From Periplaneta americana (taxonomy: Eukaryota; Arthropoda; Insecta; Blattodea; Blattidae): a stretch of DNA of 64,000 nt. Where the stretch lies: positions 90,273,106 through 90,337,105 of the forward strand of contig NC_091132.1 of assembly GCF_040183065.1 (NCBI RefSeq), written 5' to 3'. Positions 32,010-43,645 of the stretch are shown here, piece after piece; positions within the stretch are counted from its first letter, which is position 1; the number at the start of each line of letters is the position of its first letter. Made by a program: the position numbers and the translations under genes. The notes beneath the pieces were generated by a model. The model worked only from the letters and a program-made list of their open reading frames with translations. It did no database searches and had not been told where the DNA came from.

Positions 32010-33730
32010 TTTTGGCATAGCATTATAGAATGAGCTCTGGTTGGAATCTTGATTGGGAAGAAATTGTCTGTAGTAATGCCACGAGAGGTCTGAGATTTTT
32101 TAGGACTATTTCATGAATAAAATAAAAATATAAATAACATATCCCTAAAATTCGCTCACAATTTTTTAGTAATTGTATATTTACGAATACGTAACCTATT
32201 CAGACATTGTGAAGTTGAACTAGATAAATATCGATTACTGCAGTAAAGAAATTTGATGTTATTCAGTAATGCCAATTGCGAAAAGCGAAATACAGGTTTA
32301 ACAATGTTAATTACATGTACTGCACTTTTCTCTTGTTATTATAACAAATACGTTTTCATTATCTGTTGAAATCTTAATATAATGTAAACATTTTATAAAA
32401 TAATTACAAATAACCTGATTAATGCATTAATTAAATGAAGAATTGTTGAAAACGCAGTTATCAAATCTGAATGAAGGAATGTATTTTTTTCAGATAGCAT
32501 ACAATGAACATCGAATTAAAAGATGAAGATATGGAAGTAGAATTTCACACTTTATTCAGTACTTCGTCGTTACATTACACACTGCACCGAGAACTAAGAA
32601 CTATGTAACATTGTGCGGAAACAGCTATATAGCAATGCTTATGTATATAATATAAAAGGTTTTTGAGTTTGATATGCGCTTATTATTACATAAATTTGAA
32701 CATGTGACTTTCTATTAATTGTTTAATTTCATTCACGTAATACAGATTTTATAGGTTACAATTAGGTTAGTTACCTGTAGGCGTGGGACCATGTGTCAGC
32801 TGTGCCTTATTTCGACCGTTACTCCGTGCTACAGGAAAGCATTTTCCATAGATCTACAAACGCATTCTCGCTGTAGTGTGTAACGGGACTGAAGCTGCTT
32901 CGGCACAGTTCAATTTTCCATGCGCGTATGCATGCAGTCTGGGAAGAATATTGAAATGATCAAGTTTAAAACGTACGTTCAATTAAGGTGCATGAAGATT
33001 TTGAGTGTACATGGTTCACCGTTTAGAAGATCGTCTTCACTGCGTAAATATATTAATTAATATTAGCAATCAATCTTGCATTCATTGTTTGAATGCGTTA
33101 AAGTTGATAGAACAGTTTAACCGTTTTTATGCATCTTAATGGATTCATGCTGATCAGTTTACGGGGAAACAGTTGGCGACATGGACTAAATGAAAGAACG
33201 ACCGTGCGATAAATTGATAGCAATAAATCTAGCTGCAAAAATTATCGCGATGTTTAACTGTGATTGGTTGGAATTCAAAATTTCATTACACTTCATTGGT
33301 TGAAAATGAAATGACGTCATATAAACGATATAGTCTCAGGAAATTTCGGCCAGTGCATGGGATCACTGCCCTCCCCATCATCGTAATGAATATGGAGATC
33401 TATAGCGAGTAGTGAAATGAGGTTTCGCAAGTCAGCTGTAATGGATGGGAGAGGGAATCATTGTTCTAACCACACGTTACCCCAGTACTGTTTGCATGAT
33501 CTCTTCTCTAAGGCAAGTAGACGTGAAACCAGCAGCTGATTAGTTAACTTTGACACTACATGAGTTATCACGTGAAGACTATGTATTTGAGGAGTACAGG
33601 GAAAAACCTGATAAATCATGTATTACTGTTTTAAGACCCATTACAGTCTATTGTCTTTTGGTTTTCATTCTTCAGATTTATTTGGACTAACGAGGTTGTT
33701 ATTCTGTACAAGTCCACACTACCTGAGCTA
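32010..33730. other. 1.7 kb without recognisable gene
   Basis: AT-rich; the GC-richer patch at 32770-32950 has no reading frame or partner repeat that I could identify. Confidence 0.4.
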
Positions 33731-33929
33731 TTACATTAGGGGAGCCGAGAGCAAAGTGGAAGGGGAGGGAAAAGTGGAAAATCGTTGTTATGCTCTTACA
33801 ACAACAGAGAGCAGCACTATTCAGTATAATATTCAAAGCTTATGGTAGTATGTATGTTTCTACTTAGCCGCACAGCGCTAGTATCGCTGCAAGAAATTAT
33901 TTGTTTATGGTAAGTAATCTGTAGGCGTC

Positions 33930-33986
<57 letters not shown>

Positions 33987-34435
33987 CATCTGATTTTATT
34001 ATTAATGTTTAAAGCACAGTTACAAGTGTTGGGAAGAAGTTGTGATGGCTAATTTTTTTTCTAAAAATTCATTTGGCAAGATACAACCACATCTAACCTG
34101 CAACTCACGTGGAGGGCAAAGTGGAAACTGAAAGAGTGAACTTTCCACTTTGCCCATGTAGTTTGGAATTCACTCATAGAGTCTGGATCCTCCTAATATG
34201 CAATTGCAAGATAGTTAATGCATTTGGTTTATAGTTTACGTGTTTTTCCTGTTCAACGGAGGAGGGACCCGAAGGCTTACACTGCTGCCTGAGGCTTATT
34301 GTGCTTACCACTCCTACTTTGTGAATGATTGGGTAGCCGAACGGCCGTATTGTACAAGTACAGCACACTGCACCATGAACTGAACCCGGGATATAGTATC
34401 AATAATGATGATATCATTGATATGTGTATTATTGA

Positions 34436-34485
34436 TGGCGAAATGAGTCTGAGGTCCAACGCCGAAAGTTACCCAGCAATCCTAC
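34436..34485 (-). repeat. Family 1 SINE fragment inside the pogo element
   Basis: GAAATGAGTCTGAGGTCCAA and GCCGAAAGTTACCCAGCA match the body of the family 1 SINE in minus orientation. Neither head nor tail is present, so it is a remnant, lying directly upstream of the recognisable transposase. Confidence 0.6.
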
Positions 34486-34489
34486 TTCA

Positions 34490-35260
34490 ATTGGTGCTCC
34501 GAGTCTGGCTGGATCAATGCAGATAATTTTTGCACTGGTTGAAACTTTTGCAGAAATTGTCAGACCTAACAAAGAAAAGACAGTGTTGTTGGTTCTTGAC
34601 TATTATACTTCTCACCAGTCATTGCAAGCTCTTGAATTCGCTTCAGAAATTGGGATCATAATCTTGTGGTTCTTTCACACACAACACACAATCTGCAGCC
34701 TGTCGATGTTGCAGTTCACAAGCCATTCAAGACGCATTTTGAAGTTGCAGTAAACAAATTCCAGAAGAACTGTCCAGGAAGACACAACTGTGAATATGAT
34801 GTGGCAGGTCTGATCCGTGAAGACTTTGAGAAACCGTTCGTGCTTCCGAATATCACTAGCGGATTCTCAAGGACTGAAATTTTTTTCATATGGACGCAAC
34901 ATATTCACAGAAGATCATTTTTCTCCATCTTCTGTCCATTATTGCCAGTACAGCCTAGTAATTCCATTGATAAGCTATTCTTTGCGAAGATAGGTCTCCC
35001 AATGAAGCAGGAGACTACATAGACAGATGCCTTTCAACCTAGTAAAGTGTGGAACATTGAATGTGCAGCCTCATGTGACACCAGAAGATATTGCTCCACT
35101 CCCCAAAGTAAGCTTAGGCGTACTGCTTCAGACTGGTGAAACAAACCGAAAACGACATTGTCAGAAAACTGAAATACTGACATTTCCATTTAAGAAGGCA
35201 GTCCACGAGAAGCAGATGGGAAACCTGGCGGCAAAGGAGTGAAAACGAAGGCCGGTAAGA
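34490..35260 (+). pseudogene. pogo/Tigger-like (DDE_1) transposase remnant
   Basis: The frame from 34490 reads GAPSLAGSMQIIFALVETFA, then VRPNKEKTVLLVLDYYTSHQ with the second catalytic Asp of LVLDNHxSH. After a shift near 34670 it continues HTTHNLQPVDVAVHKPFKTH with the third catalytic Asp of LQPxD. Then come QYDVAGLIREDFEKP-like and NITSGFSRTEIF sequence, and after another shift an N-terminal-less tail 35027-35242 (LNVQPHVTPEDIAPLPK). The DNA-binding N-terminus and first catalytic Asp are missing. Frameshifts make it inactive. Confidence 0.8.
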
Positions 35261-35799
35261 TGATGCCGCCAGTATACTAAACCACACGCCTAGGTAGCAA
35301 GATGTTATCTGTTTGGGCTGTGAAGAGCAATAGGGCTATTCTGACCCACCATCGGAAGACTAGATCATATGTTGTAAATGTAAAGACCGGACTCATTAAC
35401 TTTGTGCTGATATTAATCTCCAGACTATGTAAGCTAGCCTATGTGACAACTGCAGTGCTTGAAAATGTTTTAAATATGAACAATTATTTTATGTTTTACG
35501 TATCTTAAACAATATTTTCATTTATATAGTGTGTTATGTAATTTCCACTTTGCCCTCTCCGAGTTTCCACTATGCCTTCTTGGTGAGGGTAAAGTGGAAA
35601 ATTAAAGGGTCCTCTTATTTATCTAATTACTTTGTTGTCTTCATTCATTATAAGATTATTTTTGGTTTAAATGTTGACAGGTGTATAACGTTTAGTTTGT
35701 GTATAGAAACTTAGTGATACAACTAAACACAAAGACAGGATTAGATGATTTCAAAAGCCATTCCACTTTGCCCTAGCCTCCCCTACATCTAAAACAGAA

Positions 35800-36680
35800 A
35801 ATTGACAATTTTGGACTTACCATGTTTTTTTCCTTGTACTCTTAAGACTTTCTTTACATTTTTTTCTATAGCCATAGGAGAGGAGGGACAATGCGGTTTC
35901 ATTCATGATATAAGCATGTCTTGGCTTGTCACAGAGATATTTCATTCAGAAGGTCAAATTGTTCATTAATAAATACTTGCCTTTGAGAACCCGTATGGCT
36001 TCTTTTACGAAAGGTTATTTCCCTTATAAAATTCTGAACACAGATCTTTCCCTCTTATTTTTTTCCAATGACAATGGATGTTGTTTTGAATGGCGAACTT
36101 AAAAGTCAATATGCGCACATCTTCCTACACGAGAACAAATCCTCTTTTGCCTAAGTATGTGATTCTATCGTAAACAAAAATTTCCACTTCTTCACGAAAT
36201 ACTATAAGATGTCCAACAGAGGCACTACAGGAAAATGAAATGTTTTCGACACATCTACAGGGGTTTCGTGACACAATGATGAGCCGCGACACACCGGTTG
36301 GCAATGCCTGAAATAATTTTGTAGGTACTATCATTATCTTATTTCTACTTTACATAATGCTATATATTTATTATGATAATTATTTACATATATTAATTTT
36401 TAACAAAATAAGCTGCCCTCAATAGGGGTGTCCATAAAGATCCAGACTAAAAACACTACAGAATAATTTAGAAAGACAAAAAGATTAAATACAGGAATTA
36501 TATAGTAAAAAATCCAGAGAAATGCAAATGCAATTTGAATTATTATTTAAATTATAATGCAAATCCAATAGAATCGTCAAAGGCCAGAGTCTATTTTAAA
36601 ACGAAACGTTTATCCTATAGGGTCCATTGAATAAAATGTTACAAACATTTTAATATCTGATATCACTTATACTTATTAAC
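35800..36680. other. No recognisable gene
   Basis: A minus-strand frame 36334-36125 includes sequence (SRLIIVSRNPCRCVENISFS) of a kind found in transposon proteins of the ZBED/hAT group, but it is too weak to call. Confidence 0.35.
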
Positions 36681-36684
36681 AAGT

Positions 36685-36940
36685 TCACACCTGTGGAGTA
36701 ACGGTTAGCGCGTCTGTTCGCGAAACCTGGTGGCCCAGGTTCGAATCCTGGTCGGGGCAAGTTATTTGGTTGAGGTTTTTTCCGGGGTTTTCCCTCAACC
36801 CAATACGAGTAAGTGCTGGGTAACTTTCGGTGCTGGACCCCGGACTCACTTTACCGGCATTACCTTCATATCATTCATACACTAAATAACCTAGATGTTG
36901 ATACAGCGTCGTAAAATAACCCAATAAAATAAAAAATAAC
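36685..36940 (+). mobile_element. tRNA-derived SINE, family 1 (copy 4)
   Basis: Head TCACACCTGTGGAGTAACGG, B box AGGTTCGAATCCTGG, body and tail as in the 5619 copy; the anticodon region has CTGTTCGCGAAACCTGG. The AAC-rich flanks allow only a short target duplication (TAACAA), so ends are approximate. Confidence 0.88.
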
Positions 36941-36944
36941 AACA

Positions 36945-38080
36945 ATGAGTTAGTACACTATACTATATTTCTTATACTTTTTATCTTATTATAAACCTAT
37001 ACTAATAGCTCTCAAACAAATCAATTCAGACGAAACACAGTAATTCCGCTGTAAATATTTGTACACAATTTACAGTATATGGTATATATTGACTACAGAA
37101 ATAAAGGAAAATAATATGAAATAGTACAGTACGTAAATTTCAATAAAAAAATTAATTTCACTCCCAATTAATTGACAATTTTTATCAGTAAGCACAAATT
37201 TCTTAAAAATCTAAATAAAGCCATAAGAATATGAACGTTTCACGGAATTACTGGAATACTCTAAATACCATGTCACTTTTTAATTTTTATTCTACATCAT
37301 TTTAGTTGTAAAGTATAATTTTTCACAACCTCTTATTAATTATCAATGGAAATTTCATATACACATAATTTTAAAACGTGGTGCACTGTTGCAACCCTGC
37401 AAAGCTTATTGTGTGTAGAGCTGTAGCTCGCGTATGCGAATAATGGATGAGACAACGAAACTTGTAAACATCATAATTGCTTTTATAAACGACTCGGGAC
37501 ATTTGATTTCTTGTGTGTAAGTTTATCGGTTACTACTTTAAGAATTGAAATGGAAGGAATTTATTTCTAATTGGCTGAAGAAAATGCTCTAGCACAGCAA
37601 ACGATTTTTTTAATCATTAATTAGATTTGAATATCGTAAAATAAACTTTTCTTATTGCATATGTTCACCAAATATTTAATTAAAATAAAATGGAAGAGTT
37701 TAGAAATAATATTCTTAATTTTGTTCGTTACTTTAGCGTAAAAGAAGTCTATCGTATTTTTAATTTCTCCTTTAGAGATTTAAGTGTTTTAAAATATTGT
37801 TTTCATAGCATGAAATAAAGGTAATTATTGTTTGTGATCTCTAGAATACTCTATTGAAATGGGAGTATAGAAATATTTCTTAATCTTTTCAATGTAGTTT
37901 GAAATAAGCGTATCTTATTGTTTATGTTCTCTGAACATGTAATTAAAATTACTGTAGGTTGTAGAGTTCATTCTAAATTTTCCAACATCTTGTTTAACGT
38001 GAAATGAGCATTGTTCATTCTCCATTCTGTAACACAGTTTACACACAGAAATTAAACGGTATGCCATATGTAATTTTTCT
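36945..38080. other. 1.1 kb AT-rich spacer
   Basis: Two similar segments (about 37800-37830 and 37895-37930, TTTCATAGCATGAAATAAAG versus TTTGAAATAAGCG) hint at old local duplication. Nothing coding. Confidence 0.35.
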
Positions 38081-38083
38081 TAC

Positions 38084-38670
38084 ATGTTTAAAAACAATGT
38101 AGGCTACATGGTAATAGCAATCTTCCTAAGCAACAGAATATTAATAGGAAATAAAGCCTATTTTGCAAACATTAAACTAATAAAATCAAGACTTTTAACC
38201 AGAACAACCAAATTAAAAATATATAATACCTTAATAAAACCAGTAGTGACATATTCTGCTGAATCATGGGTGTTGAAAAAAGATGATGAAAATGCTTTAA
38301 GAATATTCGAAAGAAAAATTATCAGACTCATATCTGGACCAATATTTGAAGCTGGAGAATGGAGAAATAGATCAAACAAGGAAATTGACCAAATACTGGA
38401 AGGAGAAGATTTAGTAAAACATCAAATCCATGAGATTGAGATGTCTGGGTCATGCGGAGAGAATGCAAGAGGAAAGAATGCCAAAATTCCTGCTTCATGG
38501 ACAAATTATAGGAATAAGAAAGAAAGGAAGACCTAGGAAGAGGTGGTTACAGGACGTTGAGATGGATATGGGAAGAATGGGTGTAAGAGAATAGAAAAGG
38601 AAGACACAAGATAGAGACAAGTGGAGGAAAATTGTGAAGGAGACCAAAGCTCACAAAGGGCTGTAGAGCC
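38084..38670 (+). pseudogene. RTE-like LINE C-terminal region
   Basis: ANIKLIKSRLLTRTTKLKIY then NTLIKPVVTYSAESWVLKKD and NALRIFERKIIRLISGPIFE is the thumb and post-thumb part of an RTE-like reverse transcriptase. A shift near 38445 leads into ERMPKFLLHGQIIGIRKKGR and WLQDVEMDMGRMGVRE, then a stop where a codon should be, then KRKTQDRDKWRKIVKETKAH. The end KGL is followed by GAAGAAGAATAAC, the 3' tail. It is a different LINE lineage from the NIIRNIKSRR family. 5'-truncated. Confidence 0.78.
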
Positions 38671-39537
38671 AGGAAAGAAGAAGAATAACAATCTTCCACT
38701 TCCCTATTCAGAAGAAGCTAAGTGAAGGGGTTGTTCAGAGCAACACAACGTAATATGTACTGCCTCCTGATTGCAGCATTACACGATCTCATAATTAATG
38801 TATTTTAAAATGCACATTTTTCTGGAAAACTTTTCAAAACACAGCAAAATGACATTTGAGTTTTTTTGTTGCTCTATACCAGCGTTTCGGTATATGTACT
38901 CAATGAGTACCCTCCCCTGTTCTTCTACTTCAACCCATTCCAATGCCAGTGCCGAGAATGTTGTCTTGTGTGGGGGCACTGCTGTGATCACCAGCATTGA
39001 CTCAAGAGCTCCATTACACTAGGCAATCGATTGCATGCAACTGATTGCAATCTACGTGCCAAGCAGTTATACGCTAAATAAACCGCACTGCAATCAGTTT
39101 AACTCCTTCTCGCCTTGTTTATTAAGAAACAGAGAAGGAAATTGCGAAAATTTCATGTTTATCCAATGTTAGCCTTAAAAAGAGAAAAGGTACTGCATTA
39201 TAAATTGAGGATCTCTGTGCGCATGAAAACAAATCCTTCAATTACTTTCGCATATCGAATTCATCGTTTTATTAATTATTGGCAAATTACATAAGAGAAG
39301 ACGTAATTGGCCAAGATACCAAGTGGAGACGAAGTATTCCAGTACAAGAACCGTTAGTCATACCATTGAGGTAAGGCATATGAATTACTGAATCATGACC
39401 ATGTTTTTTTTTAACAATAGAAGAAAACAAGATCAACTTGTACTTCATTTTTTAGTATTCATTACACAAAGAAAATTCCATAATAATACAAAGGTTGTAA
39501 CTTTAATAATGGCAAGTATTTACTTATTACGAATATA

Positions 39538-41238
39538 CACTGGTGGCCATAATTCTGGAAACTTTTTGTGTTTGTATTGAATTGTCATTACATCTGTTTT
39601 TATTCACACATTAATACAGTTTAAAATGTTACTCGTGACTGAAAGCATCAAACAAACATTCAAACATTGTCCAATCTATTTTTATACAAAATACGTGGCT
39701 TTATATCATAATATGTATGAGAAAACATATATTTATACATTAACAGTTAGAAACTCTTTCGTGTTATTTTTTCATTCACTCTGTAAACAGTTGGTACTTT
39801 GTGGGATAACCTTTATTTTTAGTGAAGGCACCAATTCTGTGGGACATTGAGTCCACAAGAAGTTTCAGTTCTTCCTTGCTGATGATCCGAAACCAGCTGT
39901 GGATAGTGGCATCAGTGAATTGAGTTTTTCTGCTAGAATTTTTTTTGACACCAAATTTTTTAACCTTGACCACAAGTTTTCAATTGGATTAAGGTAAGGA
40001 CTATTCCCAGGTCACTTCATCACCTTGATGTTTTTCTGTTGAAACCATTGCATAACACTTTTGGCAGTATGGCATGGATCACCATCTTGTTGAAATACAA
40101 AATCATCACAATTTGGGTGTAAGACAGGAATGGATAATATCAATTTCACTTCCAGCATATCTTTTATGCATTTTTCCGTGTTCAAGTTCCCTTGAAAAAT
40201 CTGAATTCTTCGTACTCCATTCCTGGATATGCATCCCAGATCATGACAGCAACAGGATGTTTCATGGTTGCGATGAGGCACTCAGAATTCAAAGCTTCTC
40301 CATTTCGTCGACGAATGTATTTGATTCCTTCACTTACAAACATAGAAATCCTTGTTTCATCGCTCCATATCACTTTCGCACAGTCATCACTGGTCCATGA
40401 TTGATGATTTTTGCACCAATTTACACGATTTTCTAGTTGTCTTTTGTTGAGAAATGGCTTTTTTCTGAGTGCTCTTGCTTTCAGTTCAATGTGGAATAAC
40501 TTCGTTTGAAAAGTTCTCGCAGAAATATTACATCCACTGCTGTGTAAAACTTCCTGTACCTCTTTAGAATATTTCATTCCATCTTTCGATGCCAATCGAC
40601 AAATCTGCCTCACATCTCATGGACTTACTTTAGGTTTTCTATCAGTCCTAGGTGCTCTTTTACAAGATTTTGTGGATTTCAACCTCAGTCAGACACTGTA
40701 ACATCATTACCAAGCATCCTTGCAATTTCCTTGAATGTGTAGCCTTCTTCTCGAAGTATGACTGCCCTACTTCGATTAGAAGGTGTTCAGTCCTTTCGTG
40801 GAGCCATTGTGATAAAATTATCAATAAAGTTTGTGGTAAAGCAATCAGGTGATAACCGGACGAAATTTTGTTAGACTAATGATAGAAACACACTAATAAT
40901 GTCTATAATTTATGCTAACAGAGCTCAAAAATGCTCCTAATGATCTAAAATAATCTTAAAATGAACAGTGGACAAAATTTTTATTACAATAAATAATGGG
41001 AAATTATAATGAAATCTGAAATTAATATTTAGATCTTAAACGATTAGAATATAATTCCCACAAAATGACTATTTATTGTTAAAATATTAAGAATTTAATA
41101 AAATACCTTTATTAAAACTCCATAATTGACGAATCAGTCATGAGTAATATTTTCAAATGTATAAATCTGTGAATAAATACAGATAATATAATACTTCATT
41201 ACAAAAACAAAAAGTTTCCAGAATTATGGCCACCAATG
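39538..41238 (-). mobile_element. Full-length Tc1-like element
   Basis: Inverted ends CACTGGTGGCCATAATTCTG and, at the right, CATTGGTGGCCATAATTCTG (read inward) at TA dinucleotides 39536-39537 and 41239-41240. TIR similarity is about 35 bp with two differences. Length 1,701 bp is right for Tc1. It encodes a broken transposase on the minus strand. No other TE interrupts it. Confidence 0.92.
39779..40806 (-). pseudogene. Tc1 transposase pseudogene
   Basis: From ATG 40806 (MAPRKD, then stop) there are several stops up to about 40620 (TPSNRSRAVILREEGYTFKE, helix-turn-helix). The next frame, 40613-40182, holds SARTFQTKLFHIELKARALR and KVIWSDETRISMFVS (first Asp). A shift near 40200 leads to QQDGDPCHTAKSVMQWFQQK (second Asp). 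A stop-free continuation gives SPYLNPIENLWSRLKN with the catalytic Glu. The DD34E layout of Tc1 is preserved, but stops and shifts disable it. No intron or host fusion is seen. Confidence 0.85.
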
Positions 41239-41263
41239 TACAAGTGATACATCTGTGAAACTT

Positions 41264-41700
41264 CTACAGTCCTTCAATGTAGTAACCAGCATTGTCAACA
41301 ACTCGTTGCCAGCTATGTGGAAGTCGTAGTATCCCTGTAGCAGCCCCTGTTCTGTTGATGTTTTTGATGGACCGCCCTACTGCCTGCATAATATCGGGAA
41401 CAGTCCGGAATCGAACGTCACGAAGTGGTTCCTTTATCTTCGGGATTAAGTCATAACCACAGAGGCTTATGTCCGGTGAATGTGGTGGATGGAAAAGCAC
41501 TTCCCACCCCCAGCGACAGTACAAATTAGGTACAAGCTGTGTCGTGTGCGTTATCCTGCAAAATAATGGGAGGGTTCTGCAAAACGTGTGGGCGTTTTCT
41601 TCGCAACGCTGGTCTCAGGTTATGCTAAAAAATGACGGAAATACTGTGCATTAACATTCAGCCAAAATCGCTGTTCCTGCTTTGTAAACATGGCGAAACA
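41264..41700 (-). pseudogene. Mariner-like transposase C-terminal half
   Basis: Frame 41524-41264 has WEVLFHPPHSPDISLCGYDL (third catalytic Asp), IPKIKEPLRDVRF and AVGRSIKNINRTGAATGILR, ending HSWQRVVDNAGYYIEGL*. The natural C-terminus is intact. Further upstream (41700-41525), decayed sequence corresponding to LQNPPIILQDNAHDTAC holds the second Asp region in other frames. The N-terminal half and ends are missing; it directly abuts the Tc1 element. Confidence 0.75.
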
Positions 41701-42099
41701 CAACCGCTTAGAGCTGTAACTAACAGGAGACTAACAGCATGCGCTGTGAGTCGGACGGAAGAGTCCTTTTTGGGGCGGAGGAGGGCAGGCATAGAATAAC
41801 ATGTGGTAGAAGTGACAACAATTAACTCCGTCTCGTTTCGCTTTTACAGCAGTGTTGCCACTATTAAAGTTACATCCCACGTACATAAAATCAATAAGTG
41901 GAAAAAAAAACCAACATGATTTTTCTCGTTAACAGGCTTTTCTTTGAAGTCGGGAAATATATTTAACAGAACACTTTCTCTGCATTTAATATTGCACTTC
42001 TGTTTGAGTGCTCTTCTGATCCGTTGTCGCACAAGACAGGAGATTTCTCTTCACATATAAAATCTTCCAACAAAAATGAATTGAAACTTTTCTGTGATT

Positions 42100-42442
42100 C
42101 GTAGAGGATGCTCCGGATCACATACAATCAGAATTAATTGGTCTACAAACTGACACTTTCGTTCAGTGCATAGGTGAAAGTGAAATAGAGCATTTTATAA
42201 GTCACTATTGGGCAGCAACTTTCCTAACATCCTTCAATTTGCTAGACGTATATTGTGTGTGTTTGGCTCTATCAATGTGTGCGAGCAACTATTCTCCAAA
42301 ATGAATATCAAGACAGTGTCTCGTGCAGTATTTACAGACTTCCATCTAATCTCAGCTTTGCGACTGAGTTCATCTGCTCTTGAACCAAATATTGATAAAT
42401 CAGTAGAGAAAAAGATAATTCAGAGATCTTCAAAACGCGCCT
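42100..42442 (+). pseudogene. hAT transposase C-terminal (dimerisation) fragment
   Basis: EDAPDHIQSELIGLQTDTFV (from 42109) then, in the next frame, FPNILQFARRILCVFGSINV and CEQLFSKMNIKTVSRA are hallmarks of the hAT C-terminal dimerisation region of ZBED5/GTF2IRD2-like proteins. The frame then runs LISALRLSSSALEPNIDK and ends at 42442. A frameshift near 42205 is required. N-terminal domains absent. Confidence 0.72.
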
Positions 42443-42444
42443 AG

Positions 42445-43160
42445 ATTTGTAATATAGTGTAATAATTATTTTATTACTGTCATCTTGTGGTAATCAACAC
42501 TAAAAATGATTCAAAATTAACTACAATAGTTGCACGTTTATGTTTAAGATCTGCGGATTAATTCTTGATGAATCTGACAAGCCATTATTGATAGTCACTA
42601 TTCATCTTATCATCAAACATAAGAAACTTCCGTCATATTCAATGCTGAGTACACGCCACTGCAATGTTGATGTTGAGTCAATGTATCGCGCCACTGCTTC
42701 ATAAACAAACGGTGCTAAACCTGGGTAGGGTTGAAATGGATATTTTATCCATGATACTCAGCTCTCCATCGCTGTTCTTTAGTGAAGGAGTCGTTCACCA
42801 GAATTAATGACATTACTTACGGTTCACATCATTTACATTATATTCTAGCTATATTTCTCCAAAATACAAAAGCAAAGACACTGAAATTATACCCGGTTAG
42901 AGCTCTCTTGTTTTTACGACTATTTTCATAGTAACATGAATAGCAGTGCAAATAATAATTGTTCTTTTTTTCAGATTTGTTTTATACTCTTTTCTGTTCT
43001 CATATCTATATTCGTTTCGAAACGTCAACAATTGTTTAGTGTGAACTTTGATAGAAATTTATTGCGTTGAAATTCTAATATCAATTTTGTAGGATATGTT
43101 CTTAGCCCTGCAAGTTGTTCAAAACTTTAACGAAGTTTAATATTATTACTTGCTTCCATC
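42445..43160. other. No recognisable gene
   Basis: AT-rich sequence between two hAT-related features; possibly the 3' untranslated end of the hAT remnant, but no terminal repeat was found. Confidence 0.35.
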
Positions 43161-43175
43161 TGAGATCAAATACGC

Positions 43176-43357
43176 CAGCGGTCGTCAGCGCAGAGCACCC
43201 TGGGGCTAGCGCCTGTTACCCGCGGAAAACACAGTGCACCATGGTGCATTCGTAGCCGCTAGCTGTTATGCTCTCTACCTCTTCCTGCTGCACGACGGGG
43301 CACACGGGACGGCTCCGCTTACCCTTTGCACATTTCAGCGAGTGCTGACGACCACTG
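43176..43357. mobile_element. hAT-type MITE with perfect 8-bp duplication
   Basis: Ends CAGCGGTCGTCAGC and GCTGACGACCACTG are inverted copies with one mismatch. The 8-bp duplication AAATACGC flanks it exactly (43168-43175 and 43358-43365). Length 182 bp, GC-rich relative to its surroundings. The minus-strand frame across it (43398-43216) is not supported as a gene. Confidence 0.9.
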
Positions 43358-43645
43358 AAATACGCTTTACTTAAGACTCTGCCAGTATTTTTACGCATTG
43401 AAGAAATTCGGAGTAAAAATGTATGAATTATATTGTTACATTGTGACGTACTCGTTCACATTTTGACTTGTTCGTATATGTAAACACAGCCATTACTAAA
43501 ATAGTAATGAAGCTAGATGTTATGACAATCGTTCAGGTGCATTTGAATATGATCTTAATTTCATAATTAGTAGAAATTCTTTCTAATTTGCTAGGACGTC
43601 CACAGTTTCTTCAGTGTAGTAAGTTAATTAACTTAAAGAAATATA

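Larger units (their letters stand above)
33734..35789 (+). mobile_element. pogo/Tigger-like element with motif-array termini
   Basis: Ends are inverted (CATTAGGGGAGCCGAGAGCA at 33734; inverted counterpart with GATGTAGGGGAGGCTAGGGC at 35789) and sit at TA dinucleotides (33732-33733, 35790-35791). The core GCAAAGTGGAA recurs eight times with variation: four near the left end (33750, 33768, 34117, and inverted 34143) and four near the right (inverted 35548, 35567 and 35761, direct 35591). A pogo-type transposase remnant lies inside. A (TA)n run fills 33932-33984. Confidence 0.82.
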
